From Paulinella micropora (Eukaryota > Cercozoa > Imbricatea > Euglyphida), in assembly GCA_009731375.1 (NCBI GenBank), contig BJOX01000067.1, positions 1,011,075 through 1,036,034 of the forward strand: 24,960 nt of DNA, written 5' to 3'. The notes below the pieces were generated by a model. The model ran no database searches and was not told the DNA's origin. It was given only the letters and a program-made list of their open reading frames with translations. This document shows positions 10,989 to 20,218 of this stretch, in pieces. Position 1 is the first letter of the stretch. Each line of letters begins with the position of its first letter. Position numbers and translations under genes: made by a program.

Positions 10989-11222
10989 ATGAACTGGGTG
11001 CATCCTGGCTCGCGATGGAGCTATAAAGGTATTGCGTGTGTGCCACGCGAAACAACCACCGGTACGGCAAAAAAAGAAGCAGCAATCGGAGTAGTAAGCA
11101 ACGGTACGCTTCCTGACTTCGTTGAGCATGCACACTACGCATCGAACAGAGTTTTTGAGTTTTCAAGCAGTGGTGATGTCACCTCAAGTTGTGAGTTTGC
11201 CACCGGATACAACCCCAAGTGA
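10989..11222 (+). CDS. short orphan ORF interrupted by the left LTR
   Basis: A 77-codon ATG frame ending in TGA. About the first 67 codons lie in unique sequence with balanced, protein-like composition; the last ten lie inside the left LTR (from 11190), so the present C-terminus is retrotransposon sequence. It matches no family I recognise. If the element and one aagt repeat copy are removed in thought, the frame runs seven more codons to a TGA just past the right LTR. It could be a last exon or a small gene, or simply a chance ORF. Confidence 0.3.
   Translation: MNWVHPGSRWSYKGIACVPRETTTGTAKKEAAIGVVSNGTLPDFVEHAHYASNRVFEFSSSGDVTSSCEFATGYNPK
11186..11189. other. putative target-site duplication, left (aagt)
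   Basis: The four bases directly before the left LTR terminus (tgtgag...) match those directly after the right LTR (22459-22462). The length fits the 4-6 bp duplications made by retroviral-type integrases, but a 4-base match is weak by itself. Confidence 0.55.
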
Positions 11223-11892
11223 TAAATACACAACGAACTCTTTTTAAAAGTCTCGATGGCTGCACAAAGTCCTAACTACTGAGAGTAGGTGAAATAACAG
11301 TAAATAGCTGAGAGGTCACTTCGTTTATTTACGTAGGTTTCTAGTTATTTACAGACTTTGGTTGCAAAGTACGATCGCTGTTGACCGTAGCAACGATGGT
11401 GCTGCATGTTACGACACACACACACACACACAAACACACACATACGGCAAGGATGGTTACTACTTGTGAGTTGGTATTGCGTGATACTTGAAAATGCAGT
11501 TGTAGCACTTGAAGGAGTGCTTCAAGTCCAAGTTGTAGTTTCAAGTGTTCGAAATTTGCTTTTGGAAAAGTCTTTCACAGTCAGAAGTGATGTGCAGGGA
11601 TTGTGCTGCAAATATTATTTTTCGTTCTCTTGACTGCGTGTCCGCAAATTCAAGTAGTACCGTAACATGCGTTTTTCGGGAAATCGGGAAAAAAGACAGA
11701 GAGTGGGAAAATTGTAGTTGTCGTAAAAACTTTGATTAAATCAGACTGTTTGAAGTCATTCCTTGACGAAATTGAAAACTAGTTAGTAAAGTCGAAACGT
11801 CGTGCAGAGGAGAATCTAACTGGCAGTGTCAAAAACAGTAAAATATCAACGGTAGTGGTTTTGGCCGGTCGTTCAAGTGCTCCGTCTGATCA
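11190..11892 (-). repeat. 3' LTR (left copy)
   Basis: Aligns with 21871-22458. By eye there are about nine mismatches in the ~170 bases from gataaatac onward, roughly 95% identity. The terminus on the plus strand is tgtgag...tctgatca, giving TG...CA ends. This copy carries about 70 extra bases (about 11390-11465), including a (CA)n tract, and a few smaller insertions, so it is longer than the right copy. Confidence 0.88.
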
Positions 11893-11898
11893 TGAGCT

Positions 11899-11899
<1 letters not shown>

Positions 11900-11945
<46 letters not shown>
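11900..11945 (-). other. poly-G (element sense) tract, possible polypurine tract
   Basis: Forty-six consecutive C on the plus strand, i.e. G followed by aagctca in element orientation, directly before the 3' LTR. That is where the plus-strand primer (PPT) lies in LTR elements. The run reaches a 10-base N gap, so its true length is unknown and it may be partly an assembly artefact. Confidence 0.5.
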
Positions 11946-11955
11946 NNNNNNNNNN
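11946..11955. other. assembly gap (10 N)
   Basis: Ten N directly after a 46-base C homopolymer. Confidence 0.99.
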
Positions 11956-12269
11956 AGTGACTTGTCTCAGAAAAAAAAAGGAAAAGGAGAAAAGAGAAAG
12001 ATGTGTCACCTCTCTTTAAACCTAAGAGGAAGATGAAAAAGAAGTGTGTCGATGTGTAACGCATTGTAGATGGGGATCAGCCGGTGCCGGATATCGGGAT
12101 GCGGACGGGACTGAGACAATTGAGGCGCAGTAGCGATGCGTTGATGTCGGGGAGCTGACGTCGAGCCGTAGGAAGCTAGGTGGGATGGCGGGCCAAGTGG
12201 GAAAAGCGCTGGGCTGTGGCGGGTGAAGCCGGTACGATGAGTAAAACCCACTTGAGAGTGTTGAGGTGG

Positions 12270-14519
12270 CTATTCCTTCGATGTAGCCTTCTTACCTTTC
12301 TGGAAGATATGCAGTGGGAAGGATTCACCGGTGATGAGGGTGCCTTTAAGACGTTTAAGAACGCTGGCGGGGAGTTTGCCTTTATCTTTGTTGGTCTTAT
12401 GAGAGCGCCACTCGATGTGTCGATGGACGACCTGATCGTTGGTGGTGTCGAAGAGAAGGGGCTTCCAGGTAGCTAAGGGATTACCCCAGCGTTGGATAGT
12501 GGTTTGATCCTTCGTATCTTCGTAGATGGGACGGAAGAGAGAGTTCTTGTCTGAGGTCGTACCGAGCTGATGAACTACGAGGTCGTTTTCCTCGTTCTCT
12601 GGGTCCTCATCCAAAACGATGCCAAGTTTAACCTGATCGCGGTCGATGAATGCAACGACTTCGCCGATAGTATAGTTGACTGAGTCGTCATCGTAATCGT
12701 CTACTGCGACTGTGTTGAGCGGGGCGACGCCATCAGTGGGTGCAGTATACGGGGCGAGGTGTGAGCGGTCGATGCGTTTCAATACCTTGTTGGTCTTGAG
12801 GTGACGCAGCTTGAAGCAGTTGGAGCTGACCTGCTCAACGATGGTGTAGGGGCAGTCGAACTGGAGAACGGAAGAGGCTGGAATGCCTTGTTTGGAGGGC
12901 TTGGGGCGGTAGACGGAAACTATGTCGTCTACTTTCCATTCCTTGACAGCCTTGCGGCGGCCTTTGTTCGTTTGAGCAACGGACCGGGCGCGGGTAACCG
13001 TGGTGTATGCGCTGACGTAAGCTGTGACGGCGGTGCGGGCGCTGTTCAGCAGGGCGATCTGTTCGGCCGACTGTATTGACAGTGTAGGTGATGCGTCGAG
13101 GGCGGCGCTGGAGGCGGCGGCGCGGGCAATGACAATCTCTGGCGAATCGAAGAAGTCCAACGTGCAGCGGGGCTTGCGGGTGAGCATTCCTTTAAAGGCG
13201 GTGGTGCCAGTCGCTGTAGATACATATGTGTTCTGAGCGAAGGAGAGAGAAGGGATTATGCCGGGCCAGTTGGGCTTTTCTGCCTTGGGGAGAGACTAGA
13301 TGGCCGTGCGGATGGCCTTGTGGCGGCATTCGACGTAGCCGAGTTGATGATGCGAGTAGGGCGCGGTGGTGAGCCATTCGAGGCCGGCTACGCTGCAAAA
13401 TCGTTTGGCCAACGTTCCAACGAAAGAACTATGGTAATCGGAGAAGATGGGTTCCGGAAAACCAAAGATGTAGGCCCACCGGTTGAGGATGAATTCCACT
13501 GTTTCTTCCGCGGACGTGGAGATGCACGGGATAAATTGGAGGAATCCCGAGAAGAGATCGACGATGGTCAGTATGTACTGAGGGGCGACGCTGGCGCGGG
13601 GATTTGTCCACGTGAGCGATGAGTAGCGGCCGTGGTTAAGGGTCAGGCGGGCGTGGGCCAGTTGGCAAAAGTGGCAGTCGCGGAGGGCGGCGAGGACGTC
13701 AAGGTGCATGATATCCGTACCGTCTGTGCGGAACCAGACGTAGCGCTCCTTAATGAAAGGGACGAGTGTCGGCGCTTTGGCGTGGTTCTGCATGAGATGG
13801 GCATAGTTGATAAGAGGGCGGCGCAGCTCTTCTGGGACGTAAACCTTAACTGAAGACTGTTCGGAGTCGATGGTGACAGCGATGCCTTGTCGGAGGGTCA
13901 GTTCGGCGGAGCCGGCGAAGACGGAAATGACGTCTTCAGTCCAGAGAGGGGCCGTGAGGTCGTCCTGTCCTTGCGCGTTGATGATCTGTTGGCGTGTGAC
14001 GCGCTGCGCGTGCGATGTGGCGACAAGAGGAAAGATGTAATGTTGCTCCATTCCAAGTCCATGGACGAGCCAGACGAAGTTGTCGTCGAGGAACAAGATC
14101 TTGCGACATTGTTCGAGCCATTCCGCTTGTCGTCTTTGTCGAGATCGTAGGTGCATGGAGTGGGACGATAGTGATGTCACCGCAGTTGAGGAGGACGATG
14201 ATGTCGATGATGTGGCCGTAGGTGGCTGGCTACCTGTCGGGCCGGCGGCGGGCGAGTTCGGTTTTGTCTCGTCGTCGTCATCGTCGTCTCGTCTCGGGTG
14301 CGGGGTCGGCTGTCTGGTGTTACAGGCTGTCCTTGGGACTCTAGGTGGAGTAGATGCAGGCAATGTGCTTGCAGTACTCTGAATAACGGGTGTTGAAGCG
14401 GGGGCTGGTCCCGAAGTATTGGTGGGCGGAGGGCCCGAGGTAGAGCTCGAACTACTGGAACTGGCGCCCGAACTGCTGGAGCTGGCGCCGAAGCCGGGGG
14501 CTGCAGCGAACTGTATCGT
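12270..14519 (-). pseudogene. retrotransposon integrase with one in-frame TAG
   Basis: Inserts the element's DNA copy into the chromosome. The minus frame is open from just after a TAA at 14520-14522 to 12270, except for a TAG at 13296-13298; the 36 codons after the TAG up to the Met at 13187 stay in the same frame. The 5' part is a Ser/Pro/Thr-rich linker and a run of Asp. Counting from 14363: zinc-binding H189-X4-H194-X35-C230-X2-C233, then core D269 (TIVDLFSG), D309 (IFSDYHSSF) and E345 (GYVECRHKAI), with 35 residues between the last two (DD35E). The TAG comes ten codons after the catalytic Glu. Beyond it are a conserved core helix region, then VDDIVSVYRP and DCPYTIVEQVSSNCFKL, a GPY/F-like module, and a further acidic domain of about 120 residues with GEVVAFIDRD and LVVHQLG. 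No ATG starts the frame, so it probably came from a polyprotein, perhaps through a frameshift near 14510 from the 14452-15249 frame. Confidence 0.87.
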
Positions 14520-15249
14520 TTATGTCCGCATCGACGTCGATCGGGCGCATGCTGGATCCTAGTGCTCCGGGCTGGTCGGAGGGCAGGCACACATCGAATC
14601 CTGGGTCGATATATTCCCCGTTGGGATATCCGATGCGGTAGTGTCCGCGTGTTTCCCATGTGCACGGGCTCAGCGTTCTAACTGCAAGGGGAAGATTAAG
14701 GAGGGTCTCGTACTTGAGATCCGTCGCAGACATTTTCATTTCGCAGTAAAATTGGCGGAGGCGTTCCGTAGTGTCAGGTAACTTCAGGTTGAGCCAGTGT
14801 CCCGCGTGAGTATGCTCGTCCGGCAGCGCCGCAAGGTTTTCTCCTACGCTCCATATCCTGATCTGGGGATTAGGCCAGCTATCTTCGCGCATGCGGGTGC
14901 ATGGAACGCCGATAGGGTGGCCTCGCAGACGCTTCTCGCGCGAGTATGGGTTGATGATGTCGATTTCGCAGGGATTAGTGTCAGCGGGATGATGGACTAC
15001 GTGGATCTCGCGACTGTGGCGTAGGCCGGTTTGACTGGCGATGAGGAAAATGGCGATCTGGGCTATGATCCAGTGCACGTTGTCGGAACGTACCCATTGG
15101 AACTTAGTGGGCCATCTCCTGTTGTTAGGGTCAGACCAGTTGTGGGCCTCCCGAAGATAGTTGGAGAGGTTTAGTTCTGCTTCCTCCGTACCTCCCAGAT
15201 TACATATGCCTGTAGTGACCTTTACCTTCGTGGCTAGTCCTGGACCCAT
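14452..15249 (-). CDS. unknown retroelement-internal ORF, 265 aa
   Basis: ATG at 15247-15249, and the frame is also open for several codons upstream. Cysteines are scattered along the protein and there is one short hydrophobic stretch (IAQIAIFLIASQTG). Near its end the reading VDADINDTV is followed, in another frame, by the Ser-rich linker that leads into the integrase, so the two may once have been one polyprotein. I recognise no RT, RNase H or protease motif. It lies where RT/RNase H should be. Function unknown. Confidence 0.5.
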   Translation of the reverse strand: MGPGLATKVKVTTGICNLGGTEEAELNLSNYLREAHNWSDPNNRRWPTKFQWVRSDNVHWIIAQIAIFLIASQTGLRHSREIHVVHHPADTNPCEIDIINPYSREKRLRGHPIGVPCTRMREDSWPNPQIRIWSVGENLAALPDEHTHAGHWLNLKLPDTTERLRQFYCEMKMSATDLKYETLLNLPLAVRTLSPCTWETRGHYRIGYPNGEYIDPGFDVCLPSDQPGALGSSMRPIDVDADINDTVRCSPRLRRQLQQFGRQFQ

Positions 15250-15303
15250 CCAATGGTCTCGGATGATGGAGTCGACGAACTTACCATCGGTCGGGTTAAT
15301 AAA

Positions 15304-17040
15304 TTAGATGGTCAAAGAGCTGAGGTTGAAGTAGCTCCGAGGGAGGTCAACAGTGCATTCGTAGCTGCGCTCACGTACCGGGATATTATGGATATCGTAG
15401 TAGGAGTCCGTTGCAGTGATCTTTAGCCATATAGGATCAATGCATGGGAGTCGGTGGAAGTAGTGATGTAGAGCGAAGCAACGTTCTCGTGTTGGTAGTT
15501 TGGACACGTAGCGCGTTGGTATGACGGGCCGCCGAATCCAGGGGTCATGGTGTCTTGACCTGACGTCGGGCGCTCCATACAACACCAGGGGAATAGAAGT
15601 TCACCTTCGGCGAGTACATCCAGGATAGTGTTCCGGGGAGCCTCGTCTGGGGCGTGGCTGACAATGAGTCCAAGATGCGATGATATCTTGTATCCCCATT
15701 AGCGTCGAAGGGGGTGATATAACATACCAGTGTAGAAATAGTCAACATCGCCTGTGGGCTCCACGTGACGGCCGATGAGGGCAGAACACAAAAGTTGTGC
15801 CGTGCTTCGTCCATGTGCCGGGCCGAAGTGAAAAATGATGGAGGTTAATCCCGAATTATAGAATTCGAGCATCATGGTGGAGCCTTTCGGTTTGTTGAGA
15901 ATATCCTGTGCACGTTTGCCACCGTAAGGCCAGATTTTTGAGTCCGTAATAGGCGGTGTTAAGCAACGTTGGGAAGTCTGAGCAGGCACAGGGCTTCGGT
16001 GTTGACGACTGCAATTGGAGTATCTCCAGACGACAAAAGGTCGAGTGTCGTGGAAGACATCCGGTTCCATCCCATGAGGGATATTGCGGGGTGGCCAATA
16101 TTGCTGCATGAGGTAGGTAGGCCTGTCGCGATCAAAACCGAATGTAGCGACATCGAAGCGTACGTGATCTTGGCCCCAAGGGGTGCGTCCGTACATCTGT
16201 CGAGGGTCAGTTCGTAGGTAGATGCCACTCTGGCTTGTGCGTTGGGCACGCTGTGAACCGGACGATGAGCTCGATGACGAACTTGAAGACGAGCTCGTTG
16301 CTGTGCTCGAGGATGGACTCGAAGTTTGTGCTCGAAGTTGTGCTCGACGTTTTGCTCGAAGTTGTGCTCAGAGTTGTGCTCGAAGTTGTGCTCGAAGACG
16401 AACTCGATGATGAGCTCGATGATGAGCTCGATGATGGGCGAGGTGTTGCATCCGACACTGCGTCCCATGGAGTGAAGGTTCGCGCCAAGAGCGGGAAAGC
16501 AGTGAAGCTGTAGTAGTCGTAGTGTGGGAAATACATGTTTTCCACAGATCGCCAGCTGATCTCGTTTCTTGGTGGCGGGATCCGGTAATTGCATAAGTTC
16601 CACGTCCGTCGTCTGCTGTTTGTAGCAACGCTCATTCCACTCGAGGATGTGCCCATTGCTTAATAGGATTGGGCCAAATAGCATTGTCGGGCCATAGGCC
16701 TTGGCAAGTAATCGTTTGTTCCGGGATCCAGTAACCAAGGTGTGGGCATTTGGGGTGTGCACCAGCGATGCAGACAGAGGCTAACGTTGGGAAGTAGTTG
16801 GCGTAGATTTCCTTGACGATCCACAGGTCTCCATCCATACCACGAGTGGGTCTAGTGGGGCGCGTGGGCTCGGTTGGGGTACCCACATGTCCGGTACTGG
16901 TCGAACTCGATGGTAGGTCTCGGGTTGAGGCGCGCCTTCGCTTACGACGGCCGATGGAGTGGCGAACTCAACTCGCTTGGGGAGTAATTATACGGGATTA
17001 CCGATCGGTTAGTGTCATTGGTCGAGTTTCAAATACTTGA
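15304..17040 (-). pseudogene. frameshifted unknown polypeptide(s) of the retroelement
   Basis: Protein-like minus-strand frames follow one another with overlaps, as expected of one coding region hit by indels: about 16632-16886, 16207-16656, 15699-16196, 15545-15814 and 15304-15585. Trp, Tyr, Pro and Cys are frequent (for example CIAGAHPKCPHLGYW, YLMQQYWPPRNIPHGMEP). A Ser/Thr run encoded by a 12-15 bp minisatellite (about 16265-16440) interrupts it. There is no YxDD or other polymerase motif. The Cys/Trp content might suggest an extracellular or coat-type protein, but nothing proves that. Confidence 0.4.
16265..16440. repeat. minisatellite of gctcgaagttgt-type units
   Basis: Imperfect 12-15 bp repeats (gctcgaagttgt, gatgatgagctc) encode alternating Ser/Thr in one minus frame. 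A similar gatgatgagctc run occurs at about 20250-20300, also encoding a Ser run, so the same unit was used twice in the element. Confidence 0.75.
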
Positions 17041-17195
17041 AGCGCGCTGAGGTTGAACTCATCCAGACGGCCGCGTCCGACGATGGGGGACACATTGGCG
17101 CCCGAGGATGGCCTGGGGGCATCCTCTGATGGCTGACGAAGTAAGTCGGTGACGGGTTGGACACTCCTGTCCGGGGTTGGCGGTTCTGGAGCCGG

Positions 17196-18482
17196 TCAAC
17201 AGGGAGAAGACGCGGGATCATCTGAGGTCTTCCTTTCCCGAACTGGTGTTGATCTGCCGGGTTGACGTGAAGTCGATGCGAGTGGCAGAGGGGGTAGAGG
17301 GGTCCTTGGTGCTTTCGAAAGGCCGCGTCTGAGGTTCTCACCCATTACTGCTGTAACCGAGCATTCGGCAATCATAGGCGGCCTCATTCCTTGTGATGAT
17401 GAGGATGATGATGACGAAGCTGAAGGTCCGGCCGGTGGCGCAGCGGTGGCGGCCATGGATGGCGAAGCCAAAATCGAGGCGGATGATGACGACGATGATG
17501 CCGATGATGATGACGATGAGGATGACGATGAGGATGACGATGAAGCTGTGTAGCTTAAGGATCGTCGTGTCACCGAGGGCTTACCTTGGGATTGGGCGAG
17601 TCGTCGCACCAATTCGTCTTCCTGTTTCCAGGCTGATTTCAACCATAAGTCAGTCGAAGGCGTTTGAAATGCTCGAGAGGAAGGTGTAGGCTGAGATTGG
17701 TGCATGGACGAGCTCGTAGTAAGAGTAGCGGTAGCAGTAGTAGAATGGGCCGGTGACTCCTCTGAGCTTGGAGACGCTTCCAACTTTTGTCGTTTAGAGG
17801 ACGGCGGCGGTGTGCGTTTGTTCTCCAAGTGCTTCCCACGAGCACGGATGATGATGTTGTCCTTCTGCGCCAGTGAGGGGAGGCTGACCTCGTCGTCGTC
17901 ACCTTGCTCGCTCTCCGTCTCGGCTAGTTCAACTACCTCTTGTTTTTCTTCTTCTTCTTCTTCTTCTTCTTCTTCTTCTTCTTCTTCTTCTTCTTCTTCT
18001 TCTTCTTCTTCTTCTTCTTCTTCTTCTTCTTCTTCTTTGATGACCGTCTTGCCCTCGTCGGCTTCCTCTTCGTCGTCCTCGTCAGTTTCCACTTCTCCGA
18101 CGCGGAAGTCGCTAGGCGCCTTCTTGTTATTGCGTGGGAGCATGAACAGGTTGACGTGACGACCGTAGAGGTGGGCGTTCGAGGTGGACAGAAGGTCATG
18201 TGAAGTCGAAGAAAGTTGAAGATTGGGACGGCGATCGATGATTTTGTTGAACTTGGCTATCGGGTAGGACGTCTCCTTCGCCAATGTTGCAGGGCGGAAG
18301 TCGTAGCTGACCGTGGCCAATTGTAAACCAACGACCTGAAGTGGCGTCTCGAAGAGGTGGAACTCCGTCTCATAGACGATTTGATTAGAAGGCGGCTTCA
18401 GGGGCATGTAGTCCGTGGGCCGGATCGCTTGCGCGTCGTCTATGGAGAGGTTGAGCTGGGCCGCGCGCCACCTCGTTGGCAA
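17196..18482 (-). CDS. acidic and Ser-rich retroelement ORF, 428 aa
   Basis: The frame starts within the protease-like region; an indel near 18465-18480 appears to separate it from the 18385-18711 frame. The first ~130 residues look globular (LYGRHVNLFMLPRNN near the end). Then come more than 30 consecutive Glu encoded by a (GAA)n run, a basic and Pro-rich stretch, two poly-Ser runs and a basic tail. It contains no RT motif. The low-complexity composition suggests a disordered linker. Role unknown. Confidence 0.45.
   Translation of the reverse strand: MPTRWRAAQLNLSIDDAQAIRPTDYMPLKPPSNQIVYETEFHLFETPLQVVGLQLATVSYDFRPATLAKETSYPIAKFNKIIDRRPNLQLSSTSHDLLSTSNAHLYGRHVNLFMLPRNNKKAPSDFRVGEVETDEDDEEEADEGKTVIKEEEEEEEEEEEEEEEEEEEEEEEEEEEEEEKQEVVELAETESEQGDDDEVSLPSLAQKDNIIIRARGKHLENKRTPPPSSKRQKLEASPSSEESPAHSTTATATLTTSSSMHQSQPTPSSRAFQTPSTDLWLKSAWKQEDELVRRLAQSQGKPSVTRRSLSYTASSSSSSSSSSSSSSASSSSSSASILASPSMAATAAPPAGPSASSSSSSSSQGMRPPMIAECSVTAVMGENLRRGLSKAPRTPLPPLPLASTSRQPGRSTPVRERKTSDDPASSPC
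17948..18036. repeat. TTC/GAA trinucleotide array
   Basis: About 30 uninterrupted TTC units on the plus strand, encoding the poly-Glu run of the minus-strand ORF. Confidence 0.95.
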
Positions 18483-18958
18483 GAAGCGAGTTCATACCGT
18501 CAGGAGGGAGGGGGCTCGAGATGTAAATCGTGATGGCATGAAGCGGAGATGTCGGGGTGGCCGAGACAAATAGTTCAATCCCTTCGGAGAGGACAGCATC
18601 CATGCCCACGGATGAGCGTGCGTCGACGGGTGGGAGCGACACGATCTCAAGTCCTTGGTGTAGTACCCAGTCGAGGAGGGCCACGCCCTTGCAGTTGCAT
18701 GCTAAGTCCAAAACGCATGAAGTTTTGCCGATGCAATTTTCATCCGATACCGTCTGAAGAGATTTGCGTACGTAAATACTGCCGCAGACGACCGTCGGGA
18801 TCGTACAGATGCAAATTGCACGCCGCTTTGGCCGAGGCGATGGACGCGTCGTATATTATGGAACGCCCGAGGTGGTTTGCGCGTGGCGGCCGAGGATGGC
18901 TTCCAGTTGCAATGTTTACCTTCGTCTTGACAACGTTGCTGGCGAAGCTAAGTTGCAT
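18385..18958 (-). pseudogene. aspartic-protease-like segment, frameshifted
   Basis: Two overlapping minus frames (18740-18958, 18385-18711) join into one plausible polypeptide. The first ends with HLYDPDGRLRQYLR. The second continues with KTSCVLDLACNCKGVALLDWV and later ITIYISSPLPPDGM. The position right after the zinc-knuckle region and the hydrophobic-hydrophobic-Asp-X-Ala pattern resemble a retroviral protease active site (normally D-S/T-G-A), but the Gly is absent (D-L-A-C). Read it as a degenerate protease or a weak resemblance. Confidence 0.35.
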
Positions 18959-19389
18959 TTAGCAAACGAATGCTTCGGGGTCTGATCCGGCTTGAGGAAC
19001 TGGTTATGTTCCTTGCAGTAGGAGCATGGGACTCCGGTGAAGGGCGGACGCTTTGGTGAAGTCGGGGCGGACTTGGTGGCGGTCGTAACCATCGAGGACT
19101 TCTTCGGAGGGATGGCGATCGTGTTCGCACCAGTGAGGGGCGGGCGTGTTGCAGTCTTCTTCGTAGTCGGGAGTGGCTTGTCCGTCTTGGTCCACTTGTT
19201 GGGGCCGATCCGGTGATGTGGCCGGTTGGGCCATCGACATGGCGTCAGCTTTGCGCTTCTGACGAGGAGGACGTTTGCACTCCTTGTTTTCCTGCTGCGT
19301 CTTACGCTGTCTGTTCTTCTGGCGAGTGTCGACCTTGACGGTTGAGTCGCGGATGGAGGCAGAAGGCGTCGGACGAGGAGGGCGCTCAC
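18916..19389 (-). CDS. nucleocapsid-like Gag segment with a zinc-knuckle-like motif
   Basis: A Lys/Arg/Thr/Pro-rich frame of up to 157 residues, typical of a nucleic-acid-binding Gag tail, ending in a motif C-S-Y-C, 14 residues, H, 4 residues, C (CSYCKEHNQ ... KHSFAKC). Classical CCHC knuckles are C-X2-C-X4-H-X4-C; the last half (H-X4-C) is normal and the loop is expanded. It follows the capsid-like region and precedes the protease-like region, the expected order. The true upstream boundary is unclear because of frameshifts. Confidence 0.55.
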   Translation of the reverse strand: MSALLVRRLLPPSATQPSRSTLARRTDSVRRSRKTRSANVLLVRSAKLTPCRWPNRPHHRIGPNKWTKTDKPLPTTKKTATRPPLTGANTIAIPPKKSSMVTTATKSAPTSPKRPPFTGVPCSYCKEHNQFLKPDQTPKHSFAKCNLASPATLSRRR

Positions 19390-20218
19390 ACACTCGCTTG
19401 TGTGTGGCGGCCTACGAGGGCTTCGTAATACTTTCCATCCAGGGCCAGTAATCTTCCATAACGTGGAGGTCGAGGGAGTTGGTCCAGGGTAGAAGTCAGT
19501 GAGGTCGCGGGGCCACGCAACACCAAGTGCGTTGAGTATCTCGGCAGCGTACCGAGTTCATCGATCACGTTCCATGAGGGTGAGCATCCGGGACACGTCG
19601 CGAACTTGATTGGAGTCGGCTGTCCAGTAGCCAGCTGCGTAGGACGTGTCGTATACGTAGCTTGTGATGCAACGATTTACATACCCTGCGAGACTTTCCT
19701 TCTTAAAGCGTCGAACTGTTTAAGGGCTTGCATAGCTGGTCGCTTCGTGTCTCCCTTGTCCAACCGTCCCTTGAACAGCTCCATGAAAATACATCATGAG
19801 CATGTACGGGATGATGCTCCAAACGCGGGTACATTCGTCAGTAGCACGAATGTAACGAGCCCAGTACGCATCCATGAGGGCCATTGCGGTTTTGTCTCCC
19901 CACTTGTGCACCGTGTCGATGATGCGGTTGCATTGCCAAAAGCATTGACAAATTGTTAAACTGTAAGTTGAATGCAAATTCGCGGGCTTGAATGGCGACA
20001 TCAGCGGTCGGAGCGCTTGGCGGACAAGTCATCACGAAGAGGGATCGAACTCGAGTCATCATGTGCAACGTGCGAGGTGGTATACCTGCAAGGGTGGACG
20101 ATCGCAGGACTCTTCTTGTCGACGATGCTGAGGGGGACTTATTGCCTGTGGGTGGCGGAGATGGTGCAGCCGTCAAGGGAGAGCCACTCACCGTCGAAGG
20201 GGCAGGGGTCTGAATCAT
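19386..20218 (-). pseudogene. capsid-like Gag segment, broken by frameshifts
   Basis: Successive minus frames (19838-20218, 19720-20001, 19386-19568) overlap and pass into one another. Readable parts such as VAIQAREFAFNLQFNNL and DTVHKWGDKTAMALMDAYWA are helix-forming, as in Gag capsid, and a Lys/Arg-rich segment follows. No diagnostic motif exists for Gag, so the call rests on position between the N-terminal Gag ORF and the zinc-knuckle region. At least two indels or stops break it. Confidence 0.4.

Noticed and set aside
15699-16762. Envelope glycoprotein interpretation of the Cys/Trp-containing frames
   Set aside because: No signal peptide, furin-like site, fusion peptide or transmembrane anchor could be identified, and the position before integrase is not that of an env gene.
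17704-18203. Plus-strand frames with poly-Ser or poly-Phe
   Set aside because: Antisense readings of the TTC/GAA array in the minus-strand retroelement ORF.
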